Shown: positions 44,347 to 56,650, counted from the stretch's first letter. The stretch is DNA of 64,000 nucleotides from Paraspadella gotoi (GCA_051294375.1 CM119265.1:16498005-16562004); one strand, 5' to 3'. Notes: generated by a model from the letters alone, not told the origin. Numbers and translations: made by a program.

Positions 44347-45972
44347 TTAGTAACCACCTCCCAGATCATCGCAAACAGGAAACGAATAGGGAACCTTCAA
44401 AGACTTGGCTGAGGCTTTAGTGTTGTTGTTGTTGTCTGCGAAAGCTTCGTCGTCGTAACCTCCTCCAAGGTCTTCGGGGGCCCGAAACTCATTCGACACC
44501 TGATCTTCTAAATCATCATAGCCTCCGCCCCAATCAGGAACATCGTGTTCTGCGATCGCGGAATATTCGCCTTTTTCGTCCCAAAACCAGGGTAAAGGCG
44601 AACCGTAAAAGGCCAGGCTTCCAGCATCATGACCAAGTCGGTATGGGTTAAGGTAGCGCCCATCGTCATCACAACGCTTTTCACGCCGCCGAGTTGACTC
44701 CATTTTTTTCGACCGCTGTGGGGGACGCACTAAGACCGCCTCTTTGTTAAAATCGGGCGTTGGTCGCAATTCGACAACATCTCCGGCGTGTAGAGAAATC
44801 GGGTCCACAAAAACTTGCCTCAAGCGTTCGTGGTGTATCTTTTGGTCGACTTTAAAATCGAAATCTCTCACCTCGGCGAGCCAGCTTCCGAACTCAGTCA
44901 GAGAAATGGCTCGTTTGAACTGGGCGCTGATATCAGAGAGACCCTGCTTCAATGGTGCATAGTACATTTCTTCAGAAGAGACTCCGGGGACCCTGGCGCG
45001 AAGGCCCAATCGATCAACAAATAGAAAGGCGCTCAGCATGGCTCGTTTGCTGAGACGAGAAGCGTCCTCGGTATGAAAAACGCGCCCGTTCCGATTGTCC
45101 ACGACCTCAACGGCGTCGTCAAAAGAATTCCAATTGAGCGTGAAATCTGGCGCGAATTTCGGCGGGTCAATGGAAGAATTTTCCGGCGGAAAAATCTGGG
45201 TGTGTTCTATCTTGATGGGATGACCGAAGAAATCCTCGGGAAAAATGTGAGCTGAAACCGTCTCTGCTCTTTTGTTGACGCATAAATCGAGCCAGGATCT
45301 ATTGAAAATCGATCCAATGACCAACGAATCCAAGGGAATCTTAGACAACCATTTAGTCAAAAGCGTCCCTTGGAGTCCCTTAAACTTCCATGAAGTCAGC
45401 TTGTCAGTGCAGGACATGGATGTTAGACCGTGTAGGCCTTGATCAAATGCGTCAACGACGACAGTACCCATCGTACCTTCCGCTTTTGCGCTTAGGAGCG
45501 GTTCGTGCTCATCTCCCAGGGATTCGAAAATGCGACCAGCTCCGCAAGGAGGGGTGGAAATATAGAGGCGGAGAGAGACACCATCTTTTAACTCGTAGCC
45601 TCCAGCTTCTTTCGCCTCTTGGAGTAACCACGATTCACCACCGCCGGCCAACTTTGCAAGCTCGCCGTAAAGAAAGCGCAAAAAACCGCGCCGAACTAGA
45701 ACTTCGGCGTGACAATCGTGAAGGGAGCTCCCAGTTGTAGAGATTTCTCCAACGTAAGGACTCTTGGCGCCGGTAGCCCAAGAAATGACGCGCCCTTTGC
45801 TCAAATCCTCTTCCACCACGCCCACCAATCCGGCCAAAACTTTAATGCCGTCAAACTCGGATTTTAAAGGAGATTTCGATTTGGCAATTTCTAGCACCAC
45901 CTTCTGGGCCACGATATCTGAATCAGAGATGGCCTCCTTTCGTATGCAATCGGATAAGTCAGAATTATGCAT
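44347..45972 (-). CDS. ADAR-type adenosine deaminase without dsRNA-binding domains
   Basis: Intronless, 541 aa. Residues about 40-400 form an A_deamin domain. The zinc and catalytic residues of ADARs are present: HAE in SLHDCHAEVLVRRGF, Cys in LYISTPPCGAGRIF, and Cys in SMSCTDKLTSWKFKGLQGTL. Further family blocks are FNRSWLDLCVNKRAE and PDFTLNWNSFDDAVEVVDN. ADARs deaminate adenosine to inosine in dsRNA, whereas ADAT1 acts on tRNA-Ala. The insert pattern looks more ADAR/ADAD-like than ADAT1-like. No double-stranded RNA-binding domain precedes it. The C-terminus is unusual: about 130 extra residues end with three repeats, DWGGGYDD, DLGGGYDD and DDLGGGY. The substrate is unknown. Confidence 0.82.
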   Translation of the reverse strand: MHNSDLSDCIRKEAISDSDIVAQKVVLEIAKSKSPLKSEFDGIKVLAGLVGVVEEDLSKGRVISWATGAKSPYVGEISTTGSSLHDCHAEVLVRRGFLRFLYGELAKLAGGGESWLLQEAKEAGGYELKDGVSLRLYISTPPCGAGRIFESLGDEHEPLLSAKAEGTMGTVVVDAFDQGLHGLTSMSCTDKLTSWKFKGLQGTLLTKWLSKIPLDSLVIGSIFNRSWLDLCVNKRAETVSAHIFPEDFFGHPIKIEHTQIFPPENSSIDPPKFAPDFTLNWNSFDDAVEVVDNRNGRVFHTEDASRLSKRAMLSAFLFVDRLGLRARVPGVSSEEMYYAPLKQGLSDISAQFKRAISLTEFGSWLAEVRDFDFKVDQKIHHERLRQVFVDPISLHAGDVVELRPTPDFNKEAVLVRPPQRSKKMESTRRREKRCDDDGRYLNPYRLGHDAGSLAFYGSPLPWFWDEKGEYSAIAEHDVPDWGGGYDDLEDQVSNEFRAPEDLGGGYDDEAFADNNNNTKASAKSLKVPYSFPVCDDLGGGY

Positions 45973-46141
45973 AATAATTTTGTTCTGCTGCCTAGACGTA
46001 AAATAAATTTAGACAACAAATTTTAAACTACGTACATTGAACATAAATAATACATGTATAAATCGACTAAAACTGAGATTCCAAAACAAAGACGACGAAT
46101 AGTATTTTTTTCCTAAGGGCTGGTTTTTCCAAACCAGAGAT

Positions 46142-48647
46142 TCACTGTGCGGTTCTAGGGGTAATAAGCCCCTTTTTTTCTAGATTAACGATCGACGAGG
46201 CGATGACCGCTGCGTTGCTTGTCTGGTACCCGCCAGAAGTCACCATAAATATGGGAATGGGGCCGATTCCGTTACGAGTTTGTCGACAGGCGGAAAAAAC
46301 TATCTCGTCTCTATCAATTACGCCATCTGAAAATGAATCGATTTTGTTTAAATTCTCCGTTTAAATTTGATAATTGCTAATACCTTCGATGTTTACCAGG
46401 GGTAATGGAGAGTCGTCCCAGCGAGTCGTTCGCGAGTACATCCGTACCGGCGTTATACAAAACAACATCCGGTCGAAACTCGGCCAGCGCCGCGCTTAGG
46501 TGTTTACGCACTTTTTCGAGGTAGGTTGTATCTCCAGCGTAGCTCATTAACTCCACGCAACGATTGATACCCTTCCTGAAAAACATTGTTCAAATCAAGG
46601 AAAAAAGTGTTGTTCGAGTGAGAGGGAAATGACTGACTTTGCCCGGCGGTCGAGAGGATAAATTTCCCTATTATAGACGTCTAAGGTGTAGACCCGATCG
46701 TCCTTCATGAAGTCACGCCCGTGCCCGTTTCCTTGATGAGCATCTAAAATCGGATATGAAGTTGAGTTGTATTGTATTGTATTGTATTTCGACTTGGTTA
46801 AAAATGAATTTTTGGCCAACCTAAATCGACAATCATGGCCTTAGAAACGGCGCCACTCTCCAGCAGCAGATGAAGCGCGAGAGTAATGTCGGCAAAGGCA
46901 CAGAAACCCATCCCGCGGTCGCGACTGCAGTGGTGGAAACCCCCGCCAATGTTGATGGCCCAGCCTCGGTCCATAGCCAGCTTGGCCGCCATCATAGTGC
47001 CCGCTAAAAAGAGCAACAACGCCATAGCATAATTCATAGCAATATTTTAAGAAAAACGTTTGATCTCACCGGTTTGAAATCGCAAGGGTCGAAGAAGTTT
47101 TTTCTTAATCGTCGACTTCAAAAGGATGGCAATCGGCGGCACTTCCGTGATCTGAGCAACGACGCACGGCGAATTTAGGCTGCGGACGTAACTGGACGTT
47201 TTTAAAACAAGAATACAACATGACGTTCTCTTTCCTCAACTAATCAAATAAGATAAGAATATATACATGGTGACAATTTTACAAGCGCCGGTAAAAAAAA
47301 GCTGCCATTTGCAAACCAGTGGTTATTTCATTGATTTTAAAAGTTAGTTGAGTAAAAAATACTAAAATCATTTGTGTTCAAATTTTATATTGATCAGTTA
47401 AGATATGCCTTGACAATGTGTGGAGAAAGTTGGCTTTTAAAATGGGGTTTTATTTTCAACTCACTGTTTTTAAATTGAATTTTTTTTTAAACTTTTAACA
47501 CTTTTTTAAACAAAGTATGAATTAAGATATTATCATTATAAATATCCTCTGAAAGCCCTTAAAAATGTGAAGAGAATGATATACTTACAAAAGCTCTAAC
47601 ATAAAATTAAGCTGCCCAGCCTCGGTTCAATTAAAAGAGTCAAATATTAAAGAGTTAAATATTTTTTAATATATGTCTTGTTTAAATTATTATAATATAA
47701 AATATTATTATTTATATAAGTATTATGAAAGAGCCTAAGAAAAAATGATTTAAGATAGCCTATCACAATTTAATAAAAATCTTAAATTTGCTCTCCAGCT
47801 ATTGATTTTTGGAAAGATGTCTCGTTTTTGACTATCCTAATTAAATTAAAGCTAGGCCGATTAAATTTTATACTACAGTATTCGTAAGTACATCATTCTC
47901 TTAAGATTTGCAAGGGCTTTCAGAAGATAATAATATTATTATTATTTTATGTAAAATTTCTTTAAAAAACTTACTGAAAGTAAAAGAAAAAAATACAATC
48001 TAAAACTGTGTTTAAAAATCCGAGACGATTTTCAAATCTATCTTCCAGCTATCATTGCTAAGGCATATCAAAGTCGAATCATATAAAATGTGTATACAAA
48101 AATAGTTTTGGTTTTTACTCATATTCATATTTAACATTGAAAAAATCTTCATGGGTTTGCAAATGGCAGCGTTTTTTTACCGGCGCTTGTAAAATTGTCA
48201 CCATGTATAAGCGGTTCAAAATCGAGGTTTCGTTTGAATGCTTGAATTCAATGTCGGGTAGGGTAATCACGGTTTACTATGTATTAACCGTTGTTACCTT
48301 TGAATGATGATCCAGTTGAAGTTTTTTACTTTACCGTTTCGTATGTACCCTTAGCAAGACTTCATCCTCGATTTCGACTGGTTGAAAGACGTTATCTTCA
48401 TCAAAATCCTTCAACTGCCCCTTCAGTAAAGCAAAAACTCTGTAAAATTAATTAGCGACGTTTATTTATGTCGTTACTTTAAACGCGTCCAGACTCATTT
48501 TGCTAACCTTCCCCATTTTTTCGTGTCGAAAGGATGGAAAGCGGTCATCCAATGATGAACGTCGTATTTAGGCGAAAACACGACCGGCCACGGTTTGGAC
48601 CAAGAATCGAATCGAAGCCATTCGATGTCGGTATCGCTGCAAGCCAT
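46142..48647 (-). CDS. HDAC11: HDAC11, class IV histone deacetylase / lysine deacylase
   Basis: HDAC11 removes acyl groups, notably long-chain fatty acyl, from lysines. The start ATG at 48647 opens SDTDIEWLRFDSW, KPWPVVFSPKYDVHHW and FHPFDTKKWG. Later exons give GTMMAAKLAMDRGWAINIGG, FHHCSRDRGMGFCAFADI, then MIVDLDAHQGNGHGRDFM (split), VYTLDVYNREIYPLD, VVLYNAGTDVLANDSLGRLS and VTSGGYQ. These include the zinc-binding Asp/His/Asp and the catalytic His pair of the fold. Visible exons are 48647-48508, about 48440-48335, 47196-47071, 47005-46824, about 46743-46635, 46575-46398 and 46327-46142. Intron 2 (about 1.1 kb) consists mainly of a large fold-back element. Confidence 0.94.
47263..48209. mobile_element. 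Fold-back element, 947 bp, with about 55-bp terminal inverted repeats
   Basis: The left end ACATGGTGACAATTTTACAA GCGCCGGTAAAAAAA (47267-) is the inverted copy of the right end (…TTTTTTTACCGGCGCTTGTA AAATTGTCACCATGT, to 48205), with one mismatch through TGCCATTTGCAAACC. Further inside, GATATGCCTTGACAA (47403) mirrors a site at 48056-48070. CTGAAAGCCCTT (47551) and AGAGAATGATATACTTAC (47570) mirror sites at 47920-47935 and 47887-47905. Almost the whole element could fold on itself. TATA flanks both sides. No transposase frame. It lies in HDAC11 intron 2. Confidence 0.88.
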
Positions 48648-48903
48648 AATGTCTCTTTTTCTCTCAACATGTATTTACTATCGAATTTAGTCAGCCATTT
48701 GAAATGACAAGAATTTGATAGGAGGGGGGATGCAAACTGAAAGCGATATGCGGAGATTGGGAATAAATCTCTCGCCAAAGAGTGTTAAGATTAAAAAAAA
48801 ACATTTTCTTTTTTATTCGGTAAATTAGCGTAAATAATAATCTACAATATTTTATTAAAAAGTCGTAAAGGTAAAACAAAAAGCTAAATAAATGGCTTGG
48901 GGC

Positions 48904-51900
48904 TCATTGACCAGTCTTCTCACATCTTCGGTAAAGATAAAGGTATCCCAATTCAGTCGGGGGATTTTCGGAGAGGGCCACTTTCTCGTCGTTGAAGATG
49001 TACCATTGACCGTCCTTCTTGATGTGAGCGACGTAATGACCCACGAGGTGCGAGGTTCCCATGTGAGAGATAATGGCAGAGAGTTCGTACTTGCCGTCTC
49101 CGTCGGTGTAAGTAATATCCGAGCCCGAGGAAGCTGATGGAGATAAAAATATTACTGTTTTATCAAAGCTTATTCACTAGAGTGGAGCACTCATGAACAA
49201 AAAATTTATTTGAATGATCGAACAATGATATTTAGATGTGAGATAGTATGATTAACTAGTACAAAAAATATTTTGTTCATATTATCTCGGGAACAGAATA
49301 GTAAAATATAATATATTTGTAGTAATATCCTTATAAAATAGTAAATTTTAAAAATAATTTTTATAAAACTTTTATTAGAAATTCAGATTCTTTATAAAAA
49401 GTTGAATCAAAAATATAAAACATGTTTTCAAAAATTCTATCATCTTCAATGTTTAAAATAAGAAAAAAGGTGAAAATTCCTAACTTTTTTATTCTCTGTA
49501 GTAGAAACTAATATATGTTAAACCGTTTTAATCATTTTTTGTGATCTAAACATTAAAATATCATATAACATATTTTATAAAAGTTTCTTAGTTTTTTACA
49601 GCGAATCCAAATCAGTTCTTAAAAATAAAAAAAAATTATTTTGAAATTTGACGATTTTATAAGGATATTACTACATAAATAATTGAATTTGCTATACTGT
49701 TATGCTAAAAAAAATTTTAAAAGGATTTAAAATTCATTAATTATATGTCCATAGGCAGCAAAAAAATAATGTTCAATCACTCAATCTTTTCATCACTCCA
49801 CCCTATTATTCACACTATGTCCAGACTTACGCTGAGCGGCAGACTCGGCGGGAGACTGGGGTTCGACGATGTCGTCCGGATGTGAAAATATCCACTCCAT
49901 GGCACGCTCGAGGTTGTTTGACGTTGCCTACATTAAAGGTCCCAAAAATAAATCTAGTAATTGTTTCAAAGCAAGAAAAACATCGATAGGCGATCATAAA
50001 CGTTAGAACCAAGATTTCTAAAAATTTTCGTAAGCAAAAAAAACAGAATTAAGATAAAGAATCACATGAGAAAAGTAATCTTTGTTCACCATTAAAGCTT
50101 TCTTTGCTTGGTCGATTGTAAATCCCATAGAGACGATCATTCCGAGATTTTCTTCGTTCACAACCTCTTCGAGTGCCGCTTCCTTCTTTATGGGTTGCGC
50201 GAAATCGGGATCGCTCATATGTTCCATCACCCAATTCATGGCTGCCTCAATCCCTGATTCACGACAAATGAATCAAAAGTAGCTAATAGCCATATAAGTA
50301 TTTTTGTTTTGTTAGTTTATGTCGGCAAACACGGATATCATTTCAAAATATTTTCTAATAAACGTACGTAGTAAATCAGTCGCTTTCCAGGAGCAAGATA
50401 CGCAAGCCCACAAATAAGCAACCAGATTAGTTATAATCACCTTGACCGCTGGTGTTCATCACAGCTTTTCTGCACCCGTTAATGTCGAATCCCATTTCTG
50501 CTAATTGCATGACGAGACTCTCGTCGATAACTGGATCGGCGGTCGATGGCTTTGCTGACGATTCGGGCGTGACTTCGGGCAACTCCTCCTCTCCTGTCGA
50601 AACAAAATCAAGAAAAATACGCGTATCTTTTTTAAAAAGAAAGGTCAATTTTTCTGTTTCCGAGTTTTATTGATAATCTGACCAACCAGGCTGAATGTTG
50701 TGACCACGAATGCAGGTGAGATCAATCTTGTCCGGCATTATGACGGCGACGTCCAACTTTTGCGGAACCCAATCGTCTCCGATCGTGAATTTTTTCAACT
50801 AAAATTTAACAAAAAATAAGCTTTACGTTTTTTGAATCAAATTTTATTATCGACATTTTTTTTTTACTTGGACGAAGAGGTAAGTGGGAAAAGAAGCCAA
50901 ACGCGTGGTCTTTGTTGCCGTCGTCGTCCCTTTTATGGCGCTACTGTAGAAATCTTCTATTATCTCTGGCTCGGCAAAACATTTGAGGCACTCTAAAAAC
51001 CAAAACCGCCAAGAAGAAAAAAAAATTCAGTCTCAAAATACTGCTTGTCAAAATGTAAAAAATCTTGGAACAGAGGCTCGCCTTCAAAAGGTATTCTCGG
51101 TCTGACGAGAGGCAAATCCGCAGCGAGGACCTTGGCGCCGGTGGCTTCTATTTCGCTCTTTTTGTCGTTATACTTTGCGACTTCTTCCATGTTGACGGCT
51201 GCTTCTCGGGGAATTTGAAGAGGCAACAGGTAGTCGGGACGGTGGCTGTACTTGACTTTCTTGCTGGAATTGCACTCGATTCTCTCCTCTACTTTGAACT
51301 TAAAGTTAAGAAAAGTTTAGAAAAGCAAAGGGAGAACTGGCGAATGGGTCGACGAATAGCACCTTAAAGGCGTCGCATGGATTGGTCCCGTTCCGAGAGT
51401 TCTTTCCAATCGCGTCGACGACGTGAAGGAAAAACTCTTGGGCGTCCTGTTGTCGCTTGGTGGCGAACTCTGTGTGGCCTTTCCCGATCAGCGAACGGAA
51501 CATCCATGGGCGAATGCCTCCTGTTTTAATAACGTCGTCGTCCCGGGTGTCGGGAAAGGAATATTCGCCGGACAAGAGACCTTCAAAAAAAATCAGGACA
51601 AATGGAAAGATCAGGAACATGAAAAAGGAGGAAATAATTTACTCATCCTACCTTTCGCCAGCTTTGCCATCTGAACGGTAAAATCCTCCGTGGGATCCGC
51701 TCCCGAGCACTCTTGAAAAATGGATTCGGCGGGAGAATAAAATCTTTTTTGCAAGTCTGGGATGGTGAAGAGCACTTGCATGACCGAATTCATGTAGCAG
51801 GAGTTGCCCAAGTTATGGATTCCGGTGAAGCCGGGCCCGTATTTCGGGGTGAGCTTGGAGCCGCTTTCCTGAATCGTCTCGTACTCCATCTTTTGATTGA

Positions 51901-53452
51901 GATCGATCTCCAGCTCGATCATAGTCTTCTCCGTCTTGGTCATCATGGCCACGTTGATGCCCCAGTGGGCGAGGTGATGGGGAAGATTAGGATCGAGCAC
52001 CATGTCGTCCTCGTCGTAGGAAAACACGTCGGCCCCGTCGGGTGTGATGGTACCCAACTTAACGGCGAGAGGAAATTTCGTAACCTGGTAATGGTCGACG
52101 GCGTGATTATTTCCACCGGAGCCGTCGAAAAATCGGCGCCCGCAGAGAATCGCGCCGTCGGATAGATTGAGCCAAAGATTGGAGGTGAGATCGCATTTGT
52201 CGCACTTCCATCCTGCCAAAAAAAAAAAATGATGACAATACTTAAGAATTGGAAAAGGTAATGGACTTCGCTTCACTAACCCGACGGAGGAATCTTTTTC
52301 CCCGTGTTTAACTGCACGAGTTTGTCGGCGTGCTTGGAAACGACTCGCATCTCCCCGTCCCAAGTGCTGGAGAGAAGCGTTGCCTCCAACTGTTTCCAAG
52401 CGTCATCGGCCGACATTACCGCCGCTATAGACATCTAAATAGAATGAATCACATTTTATGTACAATAAACTAGCTATCAACAGAGTATAACTACTTGGAA
52501 ATTTCGTATTTAAAAATGTTCATAACTCTGATAATACTTCATTAATTTAGTTCATATTTGGTATTAAAGTGAGGCACCATAAGACAATGGTGCAGATGAA
52601 TCATACTTATAAAGACTTTAAAATGATTACATAACCTAAAATTCAATGCAGCTTAAACTCTTTTGTTATTTTTTTCTAACCTCGAACCTTAGTGACTGCT
52701 TTTGTTTTTAAAGAAATCATAAACTTAATAAAGAATAAAAGACGGAATTCCGATGCAGCATGTACTTGTACGCTTGGGTGTCATGTGATCACCCGGAAAT
52801 ACATGTGAAAGTCAATGCGGAGCAACACACATATTGGAATTACCATTCTTGTTTTATATATATAAAGATTTAAAAAAAATTATTACGGTTGAGAATAAGT
52901 TTTGCTCAAACTTGAAATCCCTCACTTAAGACTTAACAAACGTAGTCAGCAATTATCACTTTTCCTCACCTACCTGAACGATTTCTGGCAGGTCTGGATT
53001 TGGGAGACTGATTACGTCCCAATCGGGTAAAACGACCAACGAAGTTTTCTCTTCAATCTCAAACTCCTGAGCGTCGCCGCTAAATCCTCCCTCACATCCG
53101 ATGGCCAAGCGAGTCGGTGTCTTCTTGCTCGGTGGCTCTTTTTCTTCCGGTAGTTTCCTGTTTTATAAAAATTTCAAATCATTAATAATAAATCCTTGCT
53201 ACATTTTACATGGTGATCCAACCTCTTTATCCTTCTATAATGGAGGAAGACAGCGTTTCCGGTTTTGCGATAGTGCGTCTCCACGTGGCTCTTCCCGAAG
53301 CCGAGAAAAGTATTGAGACAGATGTAAAGTCCGTCCTGTGACTCGGGGTTGTCGAAAGAGTACGTGCATTCGTCCTTGTGAACTTTCACGCCGGCCAGCG
53401 GAGCCTTGATGCGCGAGAAATGTTCACGCAGCAGATTGTTAACAGAAGACAT
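48904..53452 (-). CDS. USP5: USP5 (isopeptidase T) ubiquitin hydrolase
   Basis: USP5 disassembles free unanchored polyubiquitin chains. The N-terminus ([40 protein letters not shown]) is the cryptic first ZnF-UBP. The second ZnF-UBP follows with [40 protein letters not shown] and LAHWGINV. The Cys box is [20 protein letters not shown]. Two UBA domains interrupt the catalytic domain ([39 protein letters not shown]). The His box is [18 protein letters not shown]. The end is [14 protein letters not shown], close to the human GYIYFYQ. About 13 exons are visible. The order is exactly that of USP5/USP13; an intact catalytic set favours USP5. The intron at 49134-49825 contains a transposon-like element. 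Confidence 0.95.
49179..49806. mobile_element. DNA transposon-like element, family F1 copy 2 (compact)
   Basis: The ends are TAGAGTGGAGCACTCATGA and, inverted, TAGGGTGGAGTGATGAAAAG, with TA flanking both sides. A perfect 21-nt inverted pair (49318-49338 and 49652-49674, ATTTTATAAGGATATTACTA core) lies inside. It is 628 bp with no coding frame. It matches the interrupted copy at 8105-9874. It lies in a USP5 intron. Confidence 0.85.
52440..52975. other. USP5 intron without recognised features
   Basis: This 535-nt AT-rich intron separates the exon ending PDLPEIVQ from the next, which encodes [17 protein letters not shown]. Nothing repeat-like or RNA-like was recognised. Confidence 0.5.
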
Positions 53453-53566
53453 TTTTATAAAATTATTGGAGTCGTTATCACAATGTATAAAACTAAACGA
53501 TTCAAATGCAAAAGCAATTGTTTTTGGTTGTAAAATAAAATATATAAATAAATGATCTTCAAGACA

Positions 53567-54834
53567 TCAGCAACAAGGATAGGGTCGATTAAATTCCGCA
53601 GTTGCCTCGGCGAATTTGTTCCTGACCATAAAGGTAGCGACTGATTCCGCCACTTTGTCGGGGATGTCCTCGTGGATGACGTGCCCACTTTGGGCCAGCA
53701 CCTGCATTTGAAATTTGCCTTGCATCTGGGCGATGGTCAAATCTCGATCCAATCGGTCCACCCCGGCGAGCAAGAGTAATTTCGGAACGGAGCAACCTAG
53801 AAAAAGTTGGGTCATCCCTTCGAACCAACCCTTCCAAAAACGTTCCGTCTTCGTCAAATCGATTCGCCAAGTGTAGCCATTATCTCCTAAACTGGGGGTA
53901 GATGACGCGACTGTATATTCGTCGCTCGAGGGACTCTCCTCCATATCATCCTCAATTTCTTCCGAAAGAGAATGGGCTGAATTCCAAGAGGAGCCGCCCA
54001 TTCCTTTTGACGCAGAATTTTCTTGGAGTTCGTGAGTCGCGGTTCTCCCGTCTAATTTTTTAAGCTGACCTGAATTGAGAGAAGAAAGAAGAAAGGGGGG
54101 TTTAAAACATCTTAACAGTAATTTTTTAACCTGAAAAAATTCTTACCAATCATCGACACTTTCGCCGATTCCAAGTTCCTGATGTGCCCGGTCTTTACGG
54201 CCCATTCAATCGCCTTTTCCAGAGAATGAAACCTAGAGGGTCTTCCCCTGAGGATGCTCTGCATGCCTGTGAGCGACTCAAGGGCCGTGCCCTCAACGAC
54301 GTCTATGACAACCAAACCGATCAATGACGAAAGACTCTGTCGATTGCCAAGATGAACTGCGATGGCGCCCCCCATGCTGTGACCCATCAGCACGATGGGA
54401 GGCGGATTATCTCCGTAGAGCTGACGAACCACTTGGCCGACGTCTTGGCACATGGTGTCGCTGGAGAGATCGTAGTCGTCTTCTGACTTGGAGTCGCCGT
54501 GACCGCGTAAGTCAATTGCGGCGCAACGGCAGTTGATTAGCTTGGTAACGACGCCCGAGAAGCAGGCCCACGTGAGGGCGCTAAAGCCGCCGCCGTGAAG
54601 CAGCAGAATGACGGGCCCTTCGACCCCGAGCGTGTAAACGCGAAATGTGGTTTTGGAATCGACTTCGACGTCGTGGAATTCCGAAAAATACCGATCCCAG
54701 GAGACGGGAGAAAAGTCAACTGGCACGCCGAAATTTCTTTTGTGGGAAAAATTAGTCGGGTTTTTTTTGGGAGGTCGGGGGGGCAACCCGCCACCGCGAG
54801 ACAGTCGCTCAAAAGGAGACGCCATTGTTTTCAA
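53567..54834 (-). CDS. PPME1: PPME1, protein phosphatase 2A methylesterase
   Basis: PPME1 removes the C-terminal methyl ester from the PP2A catalytic subunit. Two exons (54834-54147 and 54069-53567) join in phase (about 396 aa; human 386). The alpha/beta hydrolase core shows LLLHGGGFSALTWACF, the nucleophile elbow VLMGHSMGGAIAVHLG, CAAIDLRGHGDS, the acid region AGVDRLDRDLTIAQMQGKF and the catalytic histidine in QSGHVIHEDIPDKVAE. The N-terminal PPRPPKKN with YFSEFHDVEVDSKTTFRVY matches the family. A Ser/Glu-rich loop (EEIEDDMEESPSSDEY) fits the acidic insert known in vertebrate PPME1. Either of two starts is possible (54834 or 54825). Only about 65 nt separate it from the IPPK stop. Confidence 0.95.
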
Positions 54835-54899
54835 AAATATCTTTTCCTAACTGCCCTGCTTAAAATGTAAACTACGAATTTTAGGGATTAAAATTATCT

Positions 54900-56650
54900 T
54901 TAGGACAATGAAAATATTCTGTCGATCTTCTGATTTAATTCAAAGTAATGAGGAATTCGAGTCACAAGTTTGGGATCCAGATCGATAATCTTAACGTTCC
55001 AGGCGTCGGAGTTGAGGCTCAAAATGACGGAACAATCCCTCGCGCAAACGGAAAACAAGAAGTCTCGAAGTTCTGCTTCTTCCGAATCATCTTCCAACAT
55101 AACGGACCATGATAAAATTTTTTTTTGGAATTGATTGACCCAATTGGTTCGCGAAGACAACCTGCTGAAGATTTGATAGGCTCGCTCCACTCCGACGAGA
55201 CTTTTGGTCTGAGCTTTAAAAACCAGACCTAAAAAATCATTTCCTTCCTCGGCAGCGTCGATGGATACACCACGACGAAACGCTTCGCTGTTTGCGCAAA
55301 AACGATATTTACCCTCTCCGTTCCGAGGACGACTTTTGACAATCTAAGAAATTAAAGAGGGAGAAAAATATATGCTTGAGAAAGTAAAAAAAAAAAAAAA
55401 GAAATGGCTTCTTAAATGAGACTTACGTATATATATATATATCATTACGCTGAGATCAACGCCGTATAAAAACAACGAGAACAATCTATTAGCCCAACAA
55501 TGACCTGAGCAAGGTTCTCTACAAGAGCATGTCGATCCAGAATCCCGTCAATAAGTTGGAGTTTAGAATCGAGATTCTCTAAGGAGATATTTTCGTCGTA
55601 GATTACTTTTCCATCCACGAAGACACGAAGGTTATTCTGAGGATCATCAAAGAGCGCCTCGATTGCGAACCGAACGGCCGTTTCGTCACCGCTGAACAGA
55701 TCTGACGGACAGTAGCGAGACAAGCTCACAATTTTTCCTTCGCGCAATTTGAGACGCTGATGCTTGCAATGTCGGCAAAACTCTCCTGAGGAAGTCGATC
55801 TATATAAAATATTGTTTTGAAACATTGCAACAAAAATGCAGCCATTTCTCTTTAAGGGTAAAGAAAGTAAACTAACGATGAAACGAATCCATATTTAGGC
55901 TTTATTTCCACGCTCAAGGTCTTCGACGCTTCTCCAATTCGACAAGCGTCTTCCATCTATAAAAAAAATTTTCAAACGGAGTTTTTAAACCTGGTTGAAA
56001 AATGCAAATCGTAAGGTAAGAGATGATGATTTAATATGATCTTAAATGAGATTGAATCTCTCAATCTCATTTACACATTGCAGTATTAAATCTAAATGTG
56101 TCTAATTTTATTTTTGATTTTGATATTAGTTCTTTTTCATGGTTTTCTAGTAGCTAAATATAATCTTTAGCAATGTTAATGATTAACACGAGTCATAGTA
56201 ATATTTTAACTAATTAATTAATAATAATACTTTAACATTTTATTACTTAAAGATTTAACTTTTGTTAACCAATTACCATATATAACTTTGCACTTCACCT
56301 ACGATTAGACCGAAGCGATCTTGGGAATCGATGAATTTATGCCTTCGTTGAGATGGTCGAAGACTTTCGATCTTTTCCCGCACTCGCGACACGAAGGATT
56401 CTTCCAAGGGTCCGATCATCTCCGTATTGCAAAGGAGACTCTCGCCAAAATACGGCCTCATCACGTGATTCAAATATGTCAATTGGTCGCTCAGCGGATG
56501 AGATGAGGCAGAACTTGCAAATTCTCCTCTCTGTTTTACTTTAATGAGTTTTAAGACATATGGACGATGCTTAAACCCAAGACAAATGGAAGAATTTCCC
56601 TCTGCCCGATATTCCAATTCCTCTTCTTGAAGAAATTCAACACTTTTCAT
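54900..56650 (-). CDS. IPPK: IPPK, inositol-pentakisphosphate 2-kinase
   Basis: IPPK makes inositol hexakisphosphate from IP5. The start at 56650 (MKSVEFLQEEELEYRAEG) is chosen because a strong acceptor (TTTTTCTAATGCTGCAG) ends exactly at the ATG. The upstream in-frame ATG at 56719 would add a hydrophobic stretch not found in the family. Family blocks are EYRAEGNSSICLGF (nucleotide-binding loop), VLKLIKVK, FCRHCKHQRLKLREGK with a Cys/His zinc site, SRYCPSDLFSGDE, LRVFVDGKVIYDE, CARDCSVILSL, then KIIDLDPKLVTRIPHYFELN near the end. These align in order with human IPPK. About five exons are visible. Confidence 0.92.
56017..56092 (+). mobile_element. Short palindromic element, family C copy 3
   Basis: GTAAGAGATGATGATTTAAT to GCAGTATTAAATCT is the inverted copy of 13023-13101 with few changes (the shared dyad is GAGATTGAATCTCTCAATCTC). 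It lies in an IPPK intron between the exon ending EDACRIGEASKTLSVEIKP and the N-terminal exon. Confidence 0.75.
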
